The notes beneath the pieces are model-generated. The model was not told where the DNA came from and searched no databases. It saw only the letters and a list, made by a program, of their open reading frames with translations. From Myxococcus dinghuensis (GTDB taxonomy: Bacteria; Myxococcota; Myxococcia; Myxococcales; Myxococcaceae): a stretch of DNA of 64,000 bases. Shown here one piece after another: positions 38,989-46,947 of this stretch. A program made the translations under genes and the position numbers. Position 1 is the first letter of the stretch, and every line of letters starts with the position of its first letter. The stretch spans positions 142,415 to 206,414 of the forward strand of contig NZ_JAKCFB010000016.1 of assembly GCF_024198235.1 (NCBI RefSeq), given 5' to 3'.

Positions 38989-41241
38989 TCACACCCGATG
39001 CGACCGGATGATGGGCAAATCCCGCGCCCGTGTCCCCGTCAGGGCGAACAGCGCGTTCGCGATGGCCGGAGCCACGGGCGGCACGCCCGGCTCGCCGACG
39101 CCACCCGGCGCCTCCTCGCTCCGGACGATGTCGACGTGGATGCGACGGGGCGCCTCGGCCATGCGGACCAGCCGGAAGTCGCGGAAGTTCGACTGCTGGG
39201 TCGCGCCGTCCTTCATGGTGATGGCGCCATAGAGCGCCAGGCTCATCCCGAAGATGACCGAGCCCTCCATCTGCGCGCGCACGCGGTCCGCGTTGACGAC
39301 CAGCCCGGCGTCCACCACCACCCACGCCTCGTCGACGCGGGCGCGGCCCGCCTCGTCCTTCTTCATGGACACGACGACGGCCACGTAGCTCAGGAAGCTG
39401 CGGTGCGCCGCGAGCCCCAGCGCCCGCCCGTCCTTCCCGCGCTCGCTCCAGCGCGACAGCTCCGTGACGCGCTCGATGACCCCGCGCAGCCGGCCGACGT
39501 CCACGGGGTGCTTCTCCAGCGGCGCCTCGTAGTTGGGCAACTTGGGCACGCCCAGCTCCGCCAGCGACATGTGCCGCGCGGGCCCCACGACGTCGAGCAG
39601 GTTGTCTCGCGGGTCCATGCCCCGGGCATGCGCCAGCTCGTCCATGAACGAGCCCACGGAGAACGCGTGGAAGATGTTGTACACGGAGCGCAGCCAACCG
39701 ATGCGCACGTGCGCGAGCGCCTCGCAGGCCTCCGCGCGGACATTGGGGATGGCGAGCGCCAGGTCGAGCACGCCCTGATTCAAGTCGCGGAACACCGGCC
39801 CCTTCACGTCCGTGGAGAACGTGGAGCGGATGGAGGGGAACGCCGTGCGATGCAGCCACGCGGTCGGCCGCCCCTGCTCGTCCAGCGCGGCGCGGAGCCG
39901 CTGGGCCGCGGTCGTGTGGTAGTAGTCGTGACGGATGTCGTCCTCGCGCGTCCACTGCACGCGCACCGGGGCCCCCACCTGCTTCGACAGGTACACGGCC
40001 TCCCCGACGAAATCCGCCTTCGACTTGCGGCCGAAGCCACCGCCCAGGAGCGTGACGTGCACCGTCACCTGCGACTCGGGCAGGCCCGCCACCTGCGCCG
40101 CCTCCGTCCGCGCCGCCTGCGGATGCTGGGTGGGCGCCCAGACCTCGCAGGCCCCGTCCTTCACCCACGCCAGCGCCACCGGCGGCTCCATGGGCGCGTG
40201 CGGCAGGTGCGGCGTGCAGTACTCCGCCTCCACCACCCGCGCGGCCCTCGCGAAGGCCGCGTCCACGTCACCCACCTGCCGGAAGGGCTCCCCCGGCGCG
40301 CGCACGGACGCCAGCAGCGTCTCGCGGAACGCCTCCGAGTCGTACGTCTCGTTCCCGCCATCCTCCCAGGTGATGTCCAGCGCCGCGCGCCCGCGCATCG
40401 CCGCCCAGGTGTTCTCCGCCAGCACCGCCACGCCGCCCCAGGACTGGAAGAGGTAGGGCGCCTTCGGCGCCGGAACCTCCACCACGTGCTTCACCCCGGG
40501 CACCGCGAGCGCGCGCGTCGCGTCGAAGCGCATCACGCGTCCGCCGACGACGGCGGGCCGGGCCACCACCGCGACGAGCATCCCCTCCAGCGCGATGTCC
40601 GCGCCGAAGACGGCCGTGCCGTTCACATAGGCCGGCCCATCCAAGAGGGGCAGGTCCCCACCCACGTTGCGCAGCTCGGCGCGCGGGCGCAGCCGCACGT
40701 CCTCCGCGCGCGGCACGGGCAGGCGCGCCGCGTCCCGCACCAGCTCCCCGAAGCCGATGGACTCCCCCGTGCCCCGGCGGAACACGGCATGGTCGCGCGC
40801 CTCGCAGTCGACAGCCTTCACCTTCCAGCGGTTCGCCGCCGCCGTGACGAGCATCGTGCGCGCGGTGGCCCCGGTGCGGCGCAGGTCGTCATAGACGCCG
40901 CGGACGCTGCTGGAGCCGTCCGTGTTCTGGTCCCCGTAGGCCTTGTCCCCATCCGCCTGGAGCACCCGCACCCGCGCCATGTCCGCGCCCAGCTCATCCG
41001 CGATGAGCACCGGCAGGGAGCTGCGCACGCCCTGCCCCATCTCCGAGCGGGCGCAGACGATGGTGACCACTCCGTCCGCCGCCACGTGGACGAAGACGTT
41101 GGGTTTCAGCACCGTGGGCACGACCTTGGAGCGGGCCTCCGCCTCCGTCAGCGTGGGGCCCAGCCCCAGGGCCAGGCCTCCCACCGACAGGTTGAGCCCC
41201 TCGAGGAAGGAACGACGCGTCATCGTCACTGGCTGGCTCAT
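38989..41241 (-). CDS. Molybdopterin-binding large subunit, isoquinoline 1-oxidoreductase/aldehyde dehydrogenase-like
   Basis: A 750-residue molybdo-hydroxylase subunit of the xanthine oxidase family. A Tat-type signal TRRSFLEGLNLSVGGLALG at about 8-26 points to export, folded with cofactor. Cofactor-binding segments include SEMGQGVRSSLPVLIADEL, LLGGGFGRKSKADFVGEAV and GSVIFGMSLAL; the catalytic glutamate is in GGVGEPGVPP, about E717. It hydroxylates an aromatic heterocycle or aldehyde with water as oxygen source. It follows its [2Fe-2S] partner by 10 nt, and electrons would exit through the haem-c lipoprotein upstream. No FAD subunit is present, as in IorAB-type enzymes. Substrate unknown. 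Confidence 0.9.
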   Translation of the reverse strand: MSQPVTMTRRSFLEGLNLSVGGLALGLGPTLTEAEARSKVVPTVLKPNVFVHVAADGVVTIVCARSEMGQGVRSSLPVLIADELGADMARVRVLQADGDKAYGDQNTDGSSSVRGVYDDLRRTGATARTMLVTAAANRWKVKAVDCEARDHAVFRRGTGESIGFGELVRDAARLPVPRAEDVRLRPRAELRNVGGDLPLLDGPAYVNGTAVFGADIALEGMLVAVVARPAVVGGRVMRFDATRALAVPGVKHVVEVPAPKAPYLFQSWGGVAVLAENTWAAMRGRAALDITWEDGGNETYDSEAFRETLLASVRAPGEPFRQVGDVDAAFARAARVVEAEYCTPHLPHAPMEPPVALAWVKDGACEVWAPTQHPQAARTEAAQVAGLPESQVTVHVTLLGGGFGRKSKADFVGEAVYLSKQVGAPVRVQWTREDDIRHDYYHTTAAQRLRAALDEQGRPTAWLHRTAFPSIRSTFSTDVKGPVFRDLNQGVLDLALAIPNVRAEACEALAHVRIGWLRSVYNIFHAFSVGSFMDELAHARGMDPRDNLLDVVGPARHMSLAELGVPKLPNYEAPLEKHPVDVGRLRGVIERVTELSRWSERGKDGRALGLAAHRSFLSYVAVVVSMKKDEAGRARVDEAWVVVDAGLVVNADRVRAQMEGSVIFGMSLALYGAITMKDGATQQSNFRDFRLVRMAEAPRRIHVDIVRSEEAPGGVGEPGVPPVAPAIANALFALTGTRARDLPIIRSHRV

Positions 41242-41251
41242 CGCGTCCTCC

Positions 41252-41719
41252 CTACTTCCCGTCCGGCAGGCCCGCGGCCTTCTTCACGGCCGCGCGGATG
41301 CGCGTGTACGTCCCACAGCGGCAGAGGTTGCCCGCGAGCGACTGGTCGATGTCCGCGTCCGTGGGCTGCGGCTTCTTCGCCAGCAGCGCCGCCGCGCACA
41401 TCAACTGACCGGACTGGCAGAACCCACACTGCGGCACGCCCATCTCGACCCAGGCGCGCTGGAGGGGGTGCCCTCCATCCGGAGAGAGGCCTTCAATCGT
41501 GGTGACGGAGCGCCCCTCCGCGCGGCGGATGGGCGTCACGCACGCGCGCACCACCTGCCCGTCCAGGTGCACGCTGCACGCGCCGCACAGGGCCTGACCA
41601 CAGCCATACTTGGTGCCCGTCAGGCGCAGCACGTCGCGCAGCGCCCACAACAGCGGCATCTCCGGGTCGACGTCCAGCTCCTTGTCCTCCCCGTTGACGC
41701 GAACCTTGAGTGTCGTCAT
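41252..41719 (-). CDS. [2Fe-2S] small subunit of molybdo-hydroxylase (IorA-type)
   Basis: A 155-residue electron-transfer subunit. The N-terminal plant-ferredoxin cluster uses C40, C45, C48 and C60 ([11 protein letters not shown]). The C-terminal four-helix cluster uses C98, C101, C133 and C135 ([17 protein letters not shown]). The eight ligands are complete, so both clusters should form. ATG 41719 overlaps the stop of the cytochrome gene by 4 nt (ATGA), and the large-subunit gene follows by 10 nt. No signal peptide of its own; it would be carried out with the Tat-signal-bearing partner. Confidence 0.93.
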   Translation of the reverse strand: MTTLKVRVNGEDKELDVDPEMPLLWALRDVLRLTGTKYGCGQALCGACSVHLDGQVVRACVTPIRRAEGRSVTTIEGLSPDGGHPLQRAWVEMGVPQCGFCQSGQLMCAAALLAKKPQPTDADIDQSLAGNLCRCGTYTRIRAAVKKAAGLPDGK

Positions 41720-42369
41720 GGCCGTGCCTCCTCGCCCGGGCACTCGGCGCCCGTGGCCACCCAGGCCGCGACGATGCGCCCGAAGTGCGCCTGAGTTCCC
41801 GGCGCGGGCTCGCGCCCCGCTCCGGGGTTCCATCCCCACCCCACCAGTTCGTCATGCGCGTTGTGCTCGACCAGCTGCGCCAGCGTCTTGCCGCCATTGC
41901 GCGCCGGGTCCTTGAGCTGCTCGCACACCTGACGCGGCGTCTTGCCCACCCAGGCCATGGTGCGCGGCGCCAGGTGCCAGTTGGGCGCCCCCGGCACACG
42001 CGCCAGCTCCAGGTTGTGGTCCTGATGACAGCCCGCGCACTCCATGCCCACCACGCCCCGGTCCTCGGGGCCGCGCGTCACCGGCGGGCTGTGCGGCTGC
42101 CCTCCGGAGTCCTGGAAGGGGCTGTCACCGTCGGGATGACAGTTCGCGCAGCGCGGATGGAAGAAGACGCGGCTGGCCTCGAGGAACAGGGCCTGGGAGC
42201 GCAGCCCCCGGTCCTCGATCCGCTCGAAGGCATCCAGCGGTCGGAGCTGGCCCGCCTCGGCCTGGGGAAGTGTCTCCCACCGCGGGCTCTCGGAGGAGGG
42301 CTGTCGCCGACAGGCTCCGGTACTCACGAGGACGAGGAGCGAGGCCATGACCGGAAGAGATGGCTTCAT
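41716..42369 (-). CDS. Haem-c lipoprotein, electron acceptor of the molybdo-hydroxylase
   Basis: A 217-residue lipoprotein (signal ending STGAC20) with two covalent haem motifs, CANCH (C74, C77, H78) and CAGCH (C111, C114, H115), about 33 residues apart. It resembles the cytochrome subunit encoded with isoquinoline 1-oxidoreductase-like enzymes and would take electrons from the [2Fe-2S] clusters to the respiratory chain. ATG 42369 chosen; GTG at 42375 or 42372 is possible. It is coupled by a 4-nt overlap to the [2Fe-2S] gene. Confidence 0.88.
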   Translation of the reverse strand: MKPSLPVMASLLVLVSTGACRRQPSSESPRWETLPQAEAGQLRPLDAFERIEDRGLRSQALFLEASRVFFHPRCANCHPDGDSPFQDSGGQPHSPPVTRGPEDRGVVGMECAGCHQDHNLELARVPGAPNWHLAPRTMAWVGKTPRQVCEQLKDPARNGGKTLAQLVEHNAHDELVGWGWNPGAGREPAPGTQAHFGRIVAAWVATGAECPGEEARP

Positions 42370-42720
42370 CACCACCGAGGTTCCGGCATGCGCCGCCCCA
42401 CCACAAGTCGAATGTGCCCCGAAGTCGAGTCCCCTACCTCCGGCACCGGGGTGGGACCCGCACCCGAGGCGTGAGCCGCCTCATCTCGAGCCCCGCCGCC
42501 CCGAGCGACGCGACCGGGCAGGCGACCTTCGCGACTGGCGGGCCTGGACCTGGGGACGAGCCCTTCGCGCAGGCGGCGGAAGTGACGACTCGGACACACT
42601 CTCCTGCTTCGGGAGACGCCGGCCTCCCGACTGCGCGCGCCCCGCCTTCCGGGACACGGGCGTTTCCGTGGAGGGCAGCATCATGAGCAACCAGAGGAGA
42701 TCGAACATGGCGCGAGGACC
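42370..42720. other. 351-bp gap inside the hydroxylase gene block
   Basis: This stretch separates the haem-c lipoprotein from the four-helix membrane protein. A 75-codon frame on the minus strand (42481-42708) opens MFDLLWLLMMLPS just after the upstream stop, but its tail is Arg/Pro/Ser-rich shadow-like sequence; I do not call it. The repeated word AAGTCGA occurs twice near 42405 and 42422. No strong promoter, hairpin or palindrome is evident. Confidence 0.4.
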
Positions 42721-43188
42721 TCAGAAGCTCCGGAACAGGGGACGGCCATGGGACAACCCGGCCCAGGGAATCCCGACGGCGACGAGCGCCATGGCGACGA
42801 GGAGCCCCAGCGCCCACAGCCGGTGGCGCCGCGCGGACGGCTCCGCCCGCTGACCCAGCGCGGACCCGACGTGCGCGGCCGCGAGCGCCAGCAACATCAC
42901 CGTCGGGTGCTCGACGCTGAAGAAGCGCAGCGCGGGGACGGCCAGGTTGGCGCGAAAGGAACCGGTCGCCACGGGCGTGAAGGGGCTGAGCCCGAAGTAC
43001 AGGAGCATGCCCAGCAGCATCTGCAGGTCGAACGCGGAGACACAGCCCACCTGGAGGAGCCGGTCCCCGCGGGTCCGCTCGCGCCCGCGCAGCCAGCCCA
43101 CGAGCGACCTGCTCACGGCGAAGAGCACCAGCAGCACCACGCCCCAGCGCAACCAGGAGTGGAGCCAGAGAACCGTGGGATAGAGCAT
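42721..43188 (-). CDS. Four-helix integral membrane protein of unknown function
   Basis: A 155-residue protein with four predicted membrane helices (about 5-30, 48-68, 86-110 and 125-145). Conserved-looking histidines sit in or near helices (LWLHSWLRWG, SVEHPTVMLLALAAAHVGSAL), spaced as in b-type haem or quinone-reactive membrane proteins. No family is recognised with certainty. It is the first gene after the RegA-like palindrome at 43290 and is co-directional with the haem-c and hydroxylase genes, so a quinone-linked electron-transfer role is a reasonable guess. ATG 43188, AAGG upstream. Confidence 0.7.
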   Translation of the reverse strand: MLYPTVLWLHSWLRWGVVLLVLFAVSRSLVGWLRGRERTRGDRLLQVGCVSAFDLQMLLGMLLYFGLSPFTPVATGSFRANLAVPALRFFSVEHPTVMLLALAAAHVGSALGQRAEPSARRHRLWALGLLVAMALVAVGIPWAGLSHGRPLFRSF

Positions 43189-43289
43189 GGCCTTCGCGTC
43201 TCCGTCCGGGCGTGCCCCGCCGTCCGTGCCCGGAACGACCGTCGACTTCCCGACAAGGCGCCAACCTAACCGTCCGGCCCCTGCGCCTC

Positions 43290-43308
43290 GTGCGTCTTGG
43301 TGACGCAC
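43290..43308. promoter_or_regulatory. RegA/PrrA-like palindrome upstream of membrane-protein/hydroxylase genes
   Basis: GTGCGTC-TTGGT-GACGCAC, a perfect dyad with 7-bp arms, 102 bp upstream of the four-helix protein and just past the regulator stop. The core GCGTC-N5-GACGC equals the palindrome upstream of the sensor kinase (45282-45296). It matches the GCGNC/GNCGC half-site pair described for PrrA/RegA proteins. Confidence 0.6.
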
Positions 43309-43327
43309 CCCCCGCGTGCGTGGGAAT

Positions 43328-43879
43328 TCAGTCCCGCACGGGGTGCTTGGACAGCTTCCGCTGGAGGCTGCGGCGCTGGATGCGCAGCAGCCGCGCGGCC
43401 TGGGAGATGTTGCCGCCGCAGTCCGCGAGCACGCGCTGGATGTGCTCCCACTCCGCGCGCGCCAGGGAAGGCACCTGGTGCTCCCGGGCCGCCGCCTCGC
43501 CCGCCGGCAGGGTGGCGCCGGCGAAGGCGAGCAGGATGTCGTCCACGTCCACCGGCTTCGACAGGTAGTGCGTCGCCCCGCGCCGCACGGCCTCCACCGC
43601 CGTGGCGATGCTCCCATAGCCCGTGAGCACCACCATCGTGACGCGCGCGTCGAGCGCCTTCAGCTCGCGCACCAGGTCCAGCCCCGAACCATCCGGCAGA
43701 CGCAGGTCGATGACGGCATAGCCCGGGCGCAGCGCCCGCGCGTGCGCCAGCGCCTCCTGCGCGCTCGAGGCCCCATGCGCCGCGAACCCCTTGCGCCCGA
43801 AGGCCCGCACCAGCCGCTCGCGATAGGGCTCGTCGTCGTCGATGACGAGCACGACCGGAGGCGTCTCAGGCGGCGACAT
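43328..43879 (-). CDS. RegA/PrrA/ActR-type response regulator
   Basis: A 183-residue regulator of the global redox family. The receiver has D14-D16 acid cluster, phospho-acceptor D58 in YAVIDLRLPDGSGL and K in HYLSKPVDVDDIL. After a short linker it ends in a Fis-type helix-turn-helix (HIQRVLADCGGNISQAARLLRIQRRSLQRKL), the domain order of RegA. ATG 43879 lies within the end of the kinase gene, a 14-nt overlap. It probably binds the two matching palindromes in this block, controlling its own operon and the downstream electron-transfer genes. Confidence 0.92.
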   Translation of the reverse strand: MSPPETPPVVLVIDDDEPYRERLVRAFGRKGFAAHGASSAQEALAHARALRPGYAVIDLRLPDGSGLDLVRELKALDARVTMVVLTGYGSIATAVEAVRRGATHYLSKPVDVDDILLAFAGATLPAGEAAAREHQVPSLARAEWEHIQRVLADCGGNISQAARLLRIQRRSLQRKLSKHPVRD

Positions 43880-45245
43880 TCAGCGACTCCTTCCGGCACG
43901 GCAGCTCCAGCATCACGCACGTCCCCTTGCCCGGCTCCGAGGCCAGCTCCAGCCGTCCCCCACAGAGCGCCGCGAACGTCTGGCTCAGGAACAGCCCCAA
44001 CCCCATGCCCTGCCCCGGGGCCTTGGTGGTGAAGAACGGCTCCCCCAGCCTCGGCAGCAGGTCCGCCGCGATGCCGGCGCCCTGGTCCTCCACGAGGAAG
44101 CGGGCGCGGCCCCCCTCCCCACCCAGCACACGCACGGACACCGGGGCCTGCCCGGACTCGCTCGCCTGCAGGCCGTTGCGCACCAGGTTGGCCAGCACCT
44201 GCACCAGCCCGCGCGTGGGCAGGAACAAGGGCAGGTCCGGGCTCGTGTCGAAGCGCACGCGGGCCAGCTCGCCGGCGCCCAGTTGCTCACGCAGCCGGCC
44301 GAGCACCACGCTGGTCGTCGTCGGCTCAGGAAGCTCTCCGGCGGCCTGCCCGGCCCGGGCGCTCATGCGCTCCAGGATGTCGCGGCAGCGCTCCACCTGG
44401 TCCCGGATGAGGCGGGCATCCTCCAGCGCCTGCTGCGGGTCCTCCAGGATGAGCGCCTCCAGCTCGTTGGCCGCGATGGCGATGGTCCCCAGCGGCGAGC
44501 CCAGCTCGTGCGCGGCGCCCGCGGCCAGGGTGCTCAGGGACGCCAGCCGCTCCGCGCGCGCCGCCAGGAGCTGCGTGCGCACCAGCGCCATGTTCCTGTC
44601 TCGCAGCGCCCCCGACACCCGCGCCACCATCAACGCGATGAGCAGCACCGTGAGCGTGAACGCGACCCACATCCCCATCGTGTGGCGCATGCCGGCGGGC
44701 ACCCCCCCGATGGCGTGCGCCGCCTCGCGCAGCGGGATGTGACACAGCAGCAGCAGCGCCGGCCCCAGCACCGCCAGGCACGCCAGGAACACCGTCCACC
44801 GGGGCCCCAGCACGAGCGCCGCGAGCGCCACGTGCAGCAGGTACAGCATGCCGAAGGGGTTGTCCGGCCCCCCGGACAGGGACAACAGCGCCGTCAGCAG
44901 CACCGTGTCGAACGCGAGCACGACGCCCATGTGGTGCGGATGCACGACGGGGTCGCGCCGCAGCCAGAGCATGAGCAGCAGGTTGGACACCCCCGTCGTC
45001 GCCACCAGCAACAGCAGCGGGAAGACGGGCAGGTCCAGCTCGAAGACCTTCGTGGCGATGACGACGCTGAGCGCCTGCCCCGCCACCGCGTGCCAGCGCA
45101 ACCGCATCATCCAGTTCAGCGCGATGGCCGTGGACGACAGCAGGTCCGCCATGTCCTGGGCGGAGCGACGGAACCCGGAGAGCGCGGGCCTCGACAGCGA
45201 CGTGCCAGGCGGGACCGCCGAGGAGTGGGAGGGCGGACGGAGCAC
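43866..45245 (-). CDS. RegB/PrrB-type redox sensor histidine kinase
   Basis: A 459-residue kinase with six predicted helices in residues 40-220. Between helices it has GGPDNPF (125-131), the ubiquinone-sensing GGxxNPF motif of RegB. The H box AAGAAHELGSPLGTI (H246) matches the family's unusual HELGxP form. C287 in VERCRDIL lies where the redox-active cysteine of RegB is found. ATPase motifs LVRNGLQAS, DQGAGI and GMGLGLFLS follow. GTG 45245 is taken as start; ATG 45152 (MADLLSS) is a real alternative. Together with the Fis-type regulator it should sense quinone/oxygen state. Confidence 0.92.
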   Translation of the reverse strand: MLRPPSHSSAVPPGTSLSRPALSGFRRSAQDMADLLSSTAIALNWMMRLRWHAVAGQALSVVIATKVFELDLPVFPLLLLVATTGVSNLLLMLWLRRDPVVHPHHMGVVLAFDTVLLTALLSLSGGPDNPFGMLYLLHVALAALVLGPRWTVFLACLAVLGPALLLLCHIPLREAAHAIGGVPAGMRHTMGMWVAFTLTVLLIALMVARVSGALRDRNMALVRTQLLAARAERLASLSTLAAGAAHELGSPLGTIAIAANELEALILEDPQQALEDARLIRDQVERCRDILERMSARAGQAAGELPEPTTTSVVLGRLREQLGAGELARVRFDTSPDLPLFLPTRGLVQVLANLVRNGLQASESGQAPVSVRVLGGEGGRARFLVEDQGAGIAADLLPRLGEPFFTTKAPGQGMGLGLFLSQTFAALCGGRLELASEPGKGTCVMLELPCRKESLNVAA

Positions 45246-45281
45246 GCCCCTTCATACCTCGGAGGCGGAGGGTGTGGCGCC

Positions 45282-45296
45282 GCGTCAAGTTGACGC
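45282..45296. promoter_or_regulatory. RegA/PrrA-like palindrome upstream of sensor kinase gene
   Basis: GCGTCAA-G-TTGACGC is a perfect 15-bp dyad, with core GCGTC-N5-GACGC. It lies 37 bp upstream of the GTG start of the RegB-type gene, as expected for autoregulation. Same form as the 43290-43308 site. Confidence 0.6.
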
Positions 45297-45352
45297 ATGG
45301 CCGGCCGCACCACGAGCCAGGGAGGGCGACCTGCTCGACCGCCCTGGCCCGT

Positions 45353-45372
45353 GCTCCGGAGGGAACCGGAGC
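45353..45372 (-). terminator. Hairpin after the M23 peptidase gene
   Basis: Stem GCTCCGG / CCGGAGC (7 bp) with a 6-nt loop, 8 nt beyond the peptidase stop on the minus strand. There is no U-tract, so termination efficiency is uncertain. Confidence 0.4.
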
Positions 45373-45380
45373 GCTGGCGG

Positions 45381-45899
45381 CTAGATGTAGCCCATCAACT
45401 CACCCCGATCGAGCGCCTCGCCCTTCGTCGTGTACGACGAGTACCAGGAGGTGTTCTTGGTGCCGTACTGGTCCTTCTGGAAGTGGGAGTGGGGACCGGT
45501 GGCGTTGCCGGTGCCGCCCAGGTTGCCGACCTGGCAGCGGTTGCACGTGCGGTCGTAGGAGTCGCTCGTCTTGATCCAGTGCCATTGGCGGAAGGACCAG
45601 CCGCTCCCCAGGTTGAGCAGCGCCTCGTTCTGGTTGCCGCTGCCGTTGCCGTTGCACACCACCCCCGAGGTGCGCACCGTCACGTTCCAATAGACGGTGG
45701 CGGAGACCCCCGTCTCGGCTCCCCAGTAGTTGCAGCGGGAGTTCGCGACGTCCACGGCGCCATGGTACGTGCCGCTCGAGTAGTAGGTGGTCGCGCTGAC
45801 GGTGCTGGGGTACGGCGCGACGGCGGTATAGGCGACCGCGGCGGTCGGAAGGGCCGCCAGGGTCGCGAGCACCGCGAGGCGCGTCTTGGAGCTACGCAT
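45381..45899 (-). CDS. Small secreted M23-like peptidase
   Basis: A 172-residue exported protein (signal AVLATLAALPTAAVA). It keeps the two zinc motifs of M23/LytM endopeptidases: H46-x3-D50 in YHGAVDV and H137-x-H139 in TGPHSHF. Cysteines C56, C82, C119 and C122 could form two disulfides. The domain is short and lacks cell-wall binding repeats. It would cut peptidoglycan cross-bridges of prey or of the cell's own wall; resemblance to characterised members is partial. ATG 45899 with AAAGGA upstream. Last gene of an operon behind two HEAT-repeat genes, 44 nt after the second. Confidence 0.75.
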   Translation of the reverse strand: MRSSKTRLAVLATLAALPTAAVAYTAVAPYPSTVSATTYYSSGTYHGAVDVANSRCNYWGAETGVSATVYWNVTVRTSGVVCNGNGSGNQNEALLNLGSGWSFRQWHWIKTSDSYDRTCNRCQVGNLGGTGNATGPHSHFQKDQYGTKNTSWYSSYTTKGEALDRGELMGYI

Positions 45900-45943
45900 C
45901 GTTGTTCCTTTCGGGCCGCCCGTCGCGGCCCCGAAGAGACTGC

Positions 45944-46930
45944 TCAATGAGCCTGGCCCACGCGCTGCTTCTCCCTCAGGAGCAGGCTCCACTCCTGAAG
46001 ACCGGTACTCAGTGCTTGAATCCACGCGTCGGCCTCCCCCGTGAGACGGGGGTCCACGCCGCGCAGCCGCCGCAGCTCCGGGATGGCGCTGGAGAACCCC
46101 AGCCGGGCGAGGCCCTGGAGGATGGCGGAGCGCACGCCCACGTCCGTCTCGTCGCGGTACCTCGTCGCCAACACCTGTCGCGCCCGCTCCATCTGCGCCG
46201 CGGGCACGCCGCCCAGCGCCGTCACCGCGGCGGCGCGGACCCGCGCGTCGTCGCTGTCCACCAGCGCGTGGATGCGCTGGGCGGACTCCGCGCTGATGGG
46301 CGCCGTGGAGATGTTGCCGAGGATGCGCGCCGTCACCGCCGGGTCCGACGACGCCACCGCCGCCGCCACCGCCACGTCGGAGGCCGGCCCATGCGCGCCC
46401 GCGTAGACGTACTGGTTGTCCTCGATGAGGTTCGTCGCGGCCTCCGCGCGCACCTCGGGCGACGCGTCCCGCACGAGGCGTTGGTACATGTCCCCGGTGT
46501 GCTCCTCCGCGCTCGTGCGCCGCAGGGCCCGCGTGGCCGCGGCGCGCACCGCCGGGTCCGCGTCCCCCAGCGCCCGCTTCGCGACCAGCCGCAACGTCTC
46601 CACCCCCTCCCCCCGGTCCGTCCTCGCCGCCAGCGCCGCCGCCAGGTGCTCCACCATGACCGGCGCCGTCTCCCGCTCGAAGGCCTCGCGCAGCGCCGCC
46701 TCCGGCAGCGTGACGGCGGACTCCTTCAACAGCTCGCGGAGGTAGCGCTGGTAGGCCGGAGACCCCGACTGGAGTCCCCGCCGGATGGAGTCCATCAGCC
46801 CCTCGACGGAGCAGGCCTGCGCGCGCGGCTCGGGCGCGCGCGACACGGAGGCGTCCGGCGCCCCCGCCGCGAGGCACGGCGACGACGACAACCACAGCGA
46901 CACCCACACGGGGAGGTGACGACGATTCAT
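45944..46930 (-). CDS. Exported HEAT-repeat protein
   Basis: A 328-residue protein with signal peptide (LPVWVSLWLSSSPCLA) and a helical HEAT-repeat solenoid from about residue 100. Repeats include DADPAVRAAATRALRR, DASPEVRAEAATNLIE, SDDARVRAAAVTALGG and ETDVGVRSAILQGLARL. Such solenoids bind other proteins. It starts 17 nt after the preceding HEAT gene stop and is followed by the secreted M23 peptidase, so it may dock, fold or restrain that enzyme. ATG 46930; the upstream in-frame extension overlaps the previous gene and was discarded. Confidence 0.8.
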   Translation of the reverse strand: MNRRHLPVWVSLWLSSSPCLAAGAPDASVSRAPEPRAQACSVEGLMDSIRRGLQSGSPAYQRYLRELLKESAVTLPEAALREAFERETAPVMVEHLAAALAARTDRGEGVETLRLVAKRALGDADPAVRAAATRALRRTSAEEHTGDMYQRLVRDASPEVRAEAATNLIEDNQYVYAGAHGPASDVAVAAAVASSDPAVTARILGNISTAPISAESAQRIHALVDSDDARVRAAAVTALGGVPAAQMERARQVLATRYRDETDVGVRSAILQGLARLGFSSAIPELRRLRGVDPRLTGEADAWIQALSTGLQEWSLLLREKQRVGQAH

Positions 46931-46947
46931 GGGGGCACGCTCCCGGC

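Noticed and set aside
42481..42708. Small ORF starting with a hydrophobic stretch after the four-helix gene
   Set aside because: Only the first dozen residues look protein-like; the rest is Arg/Ser/Pro-rich and no ribosome site is evident.
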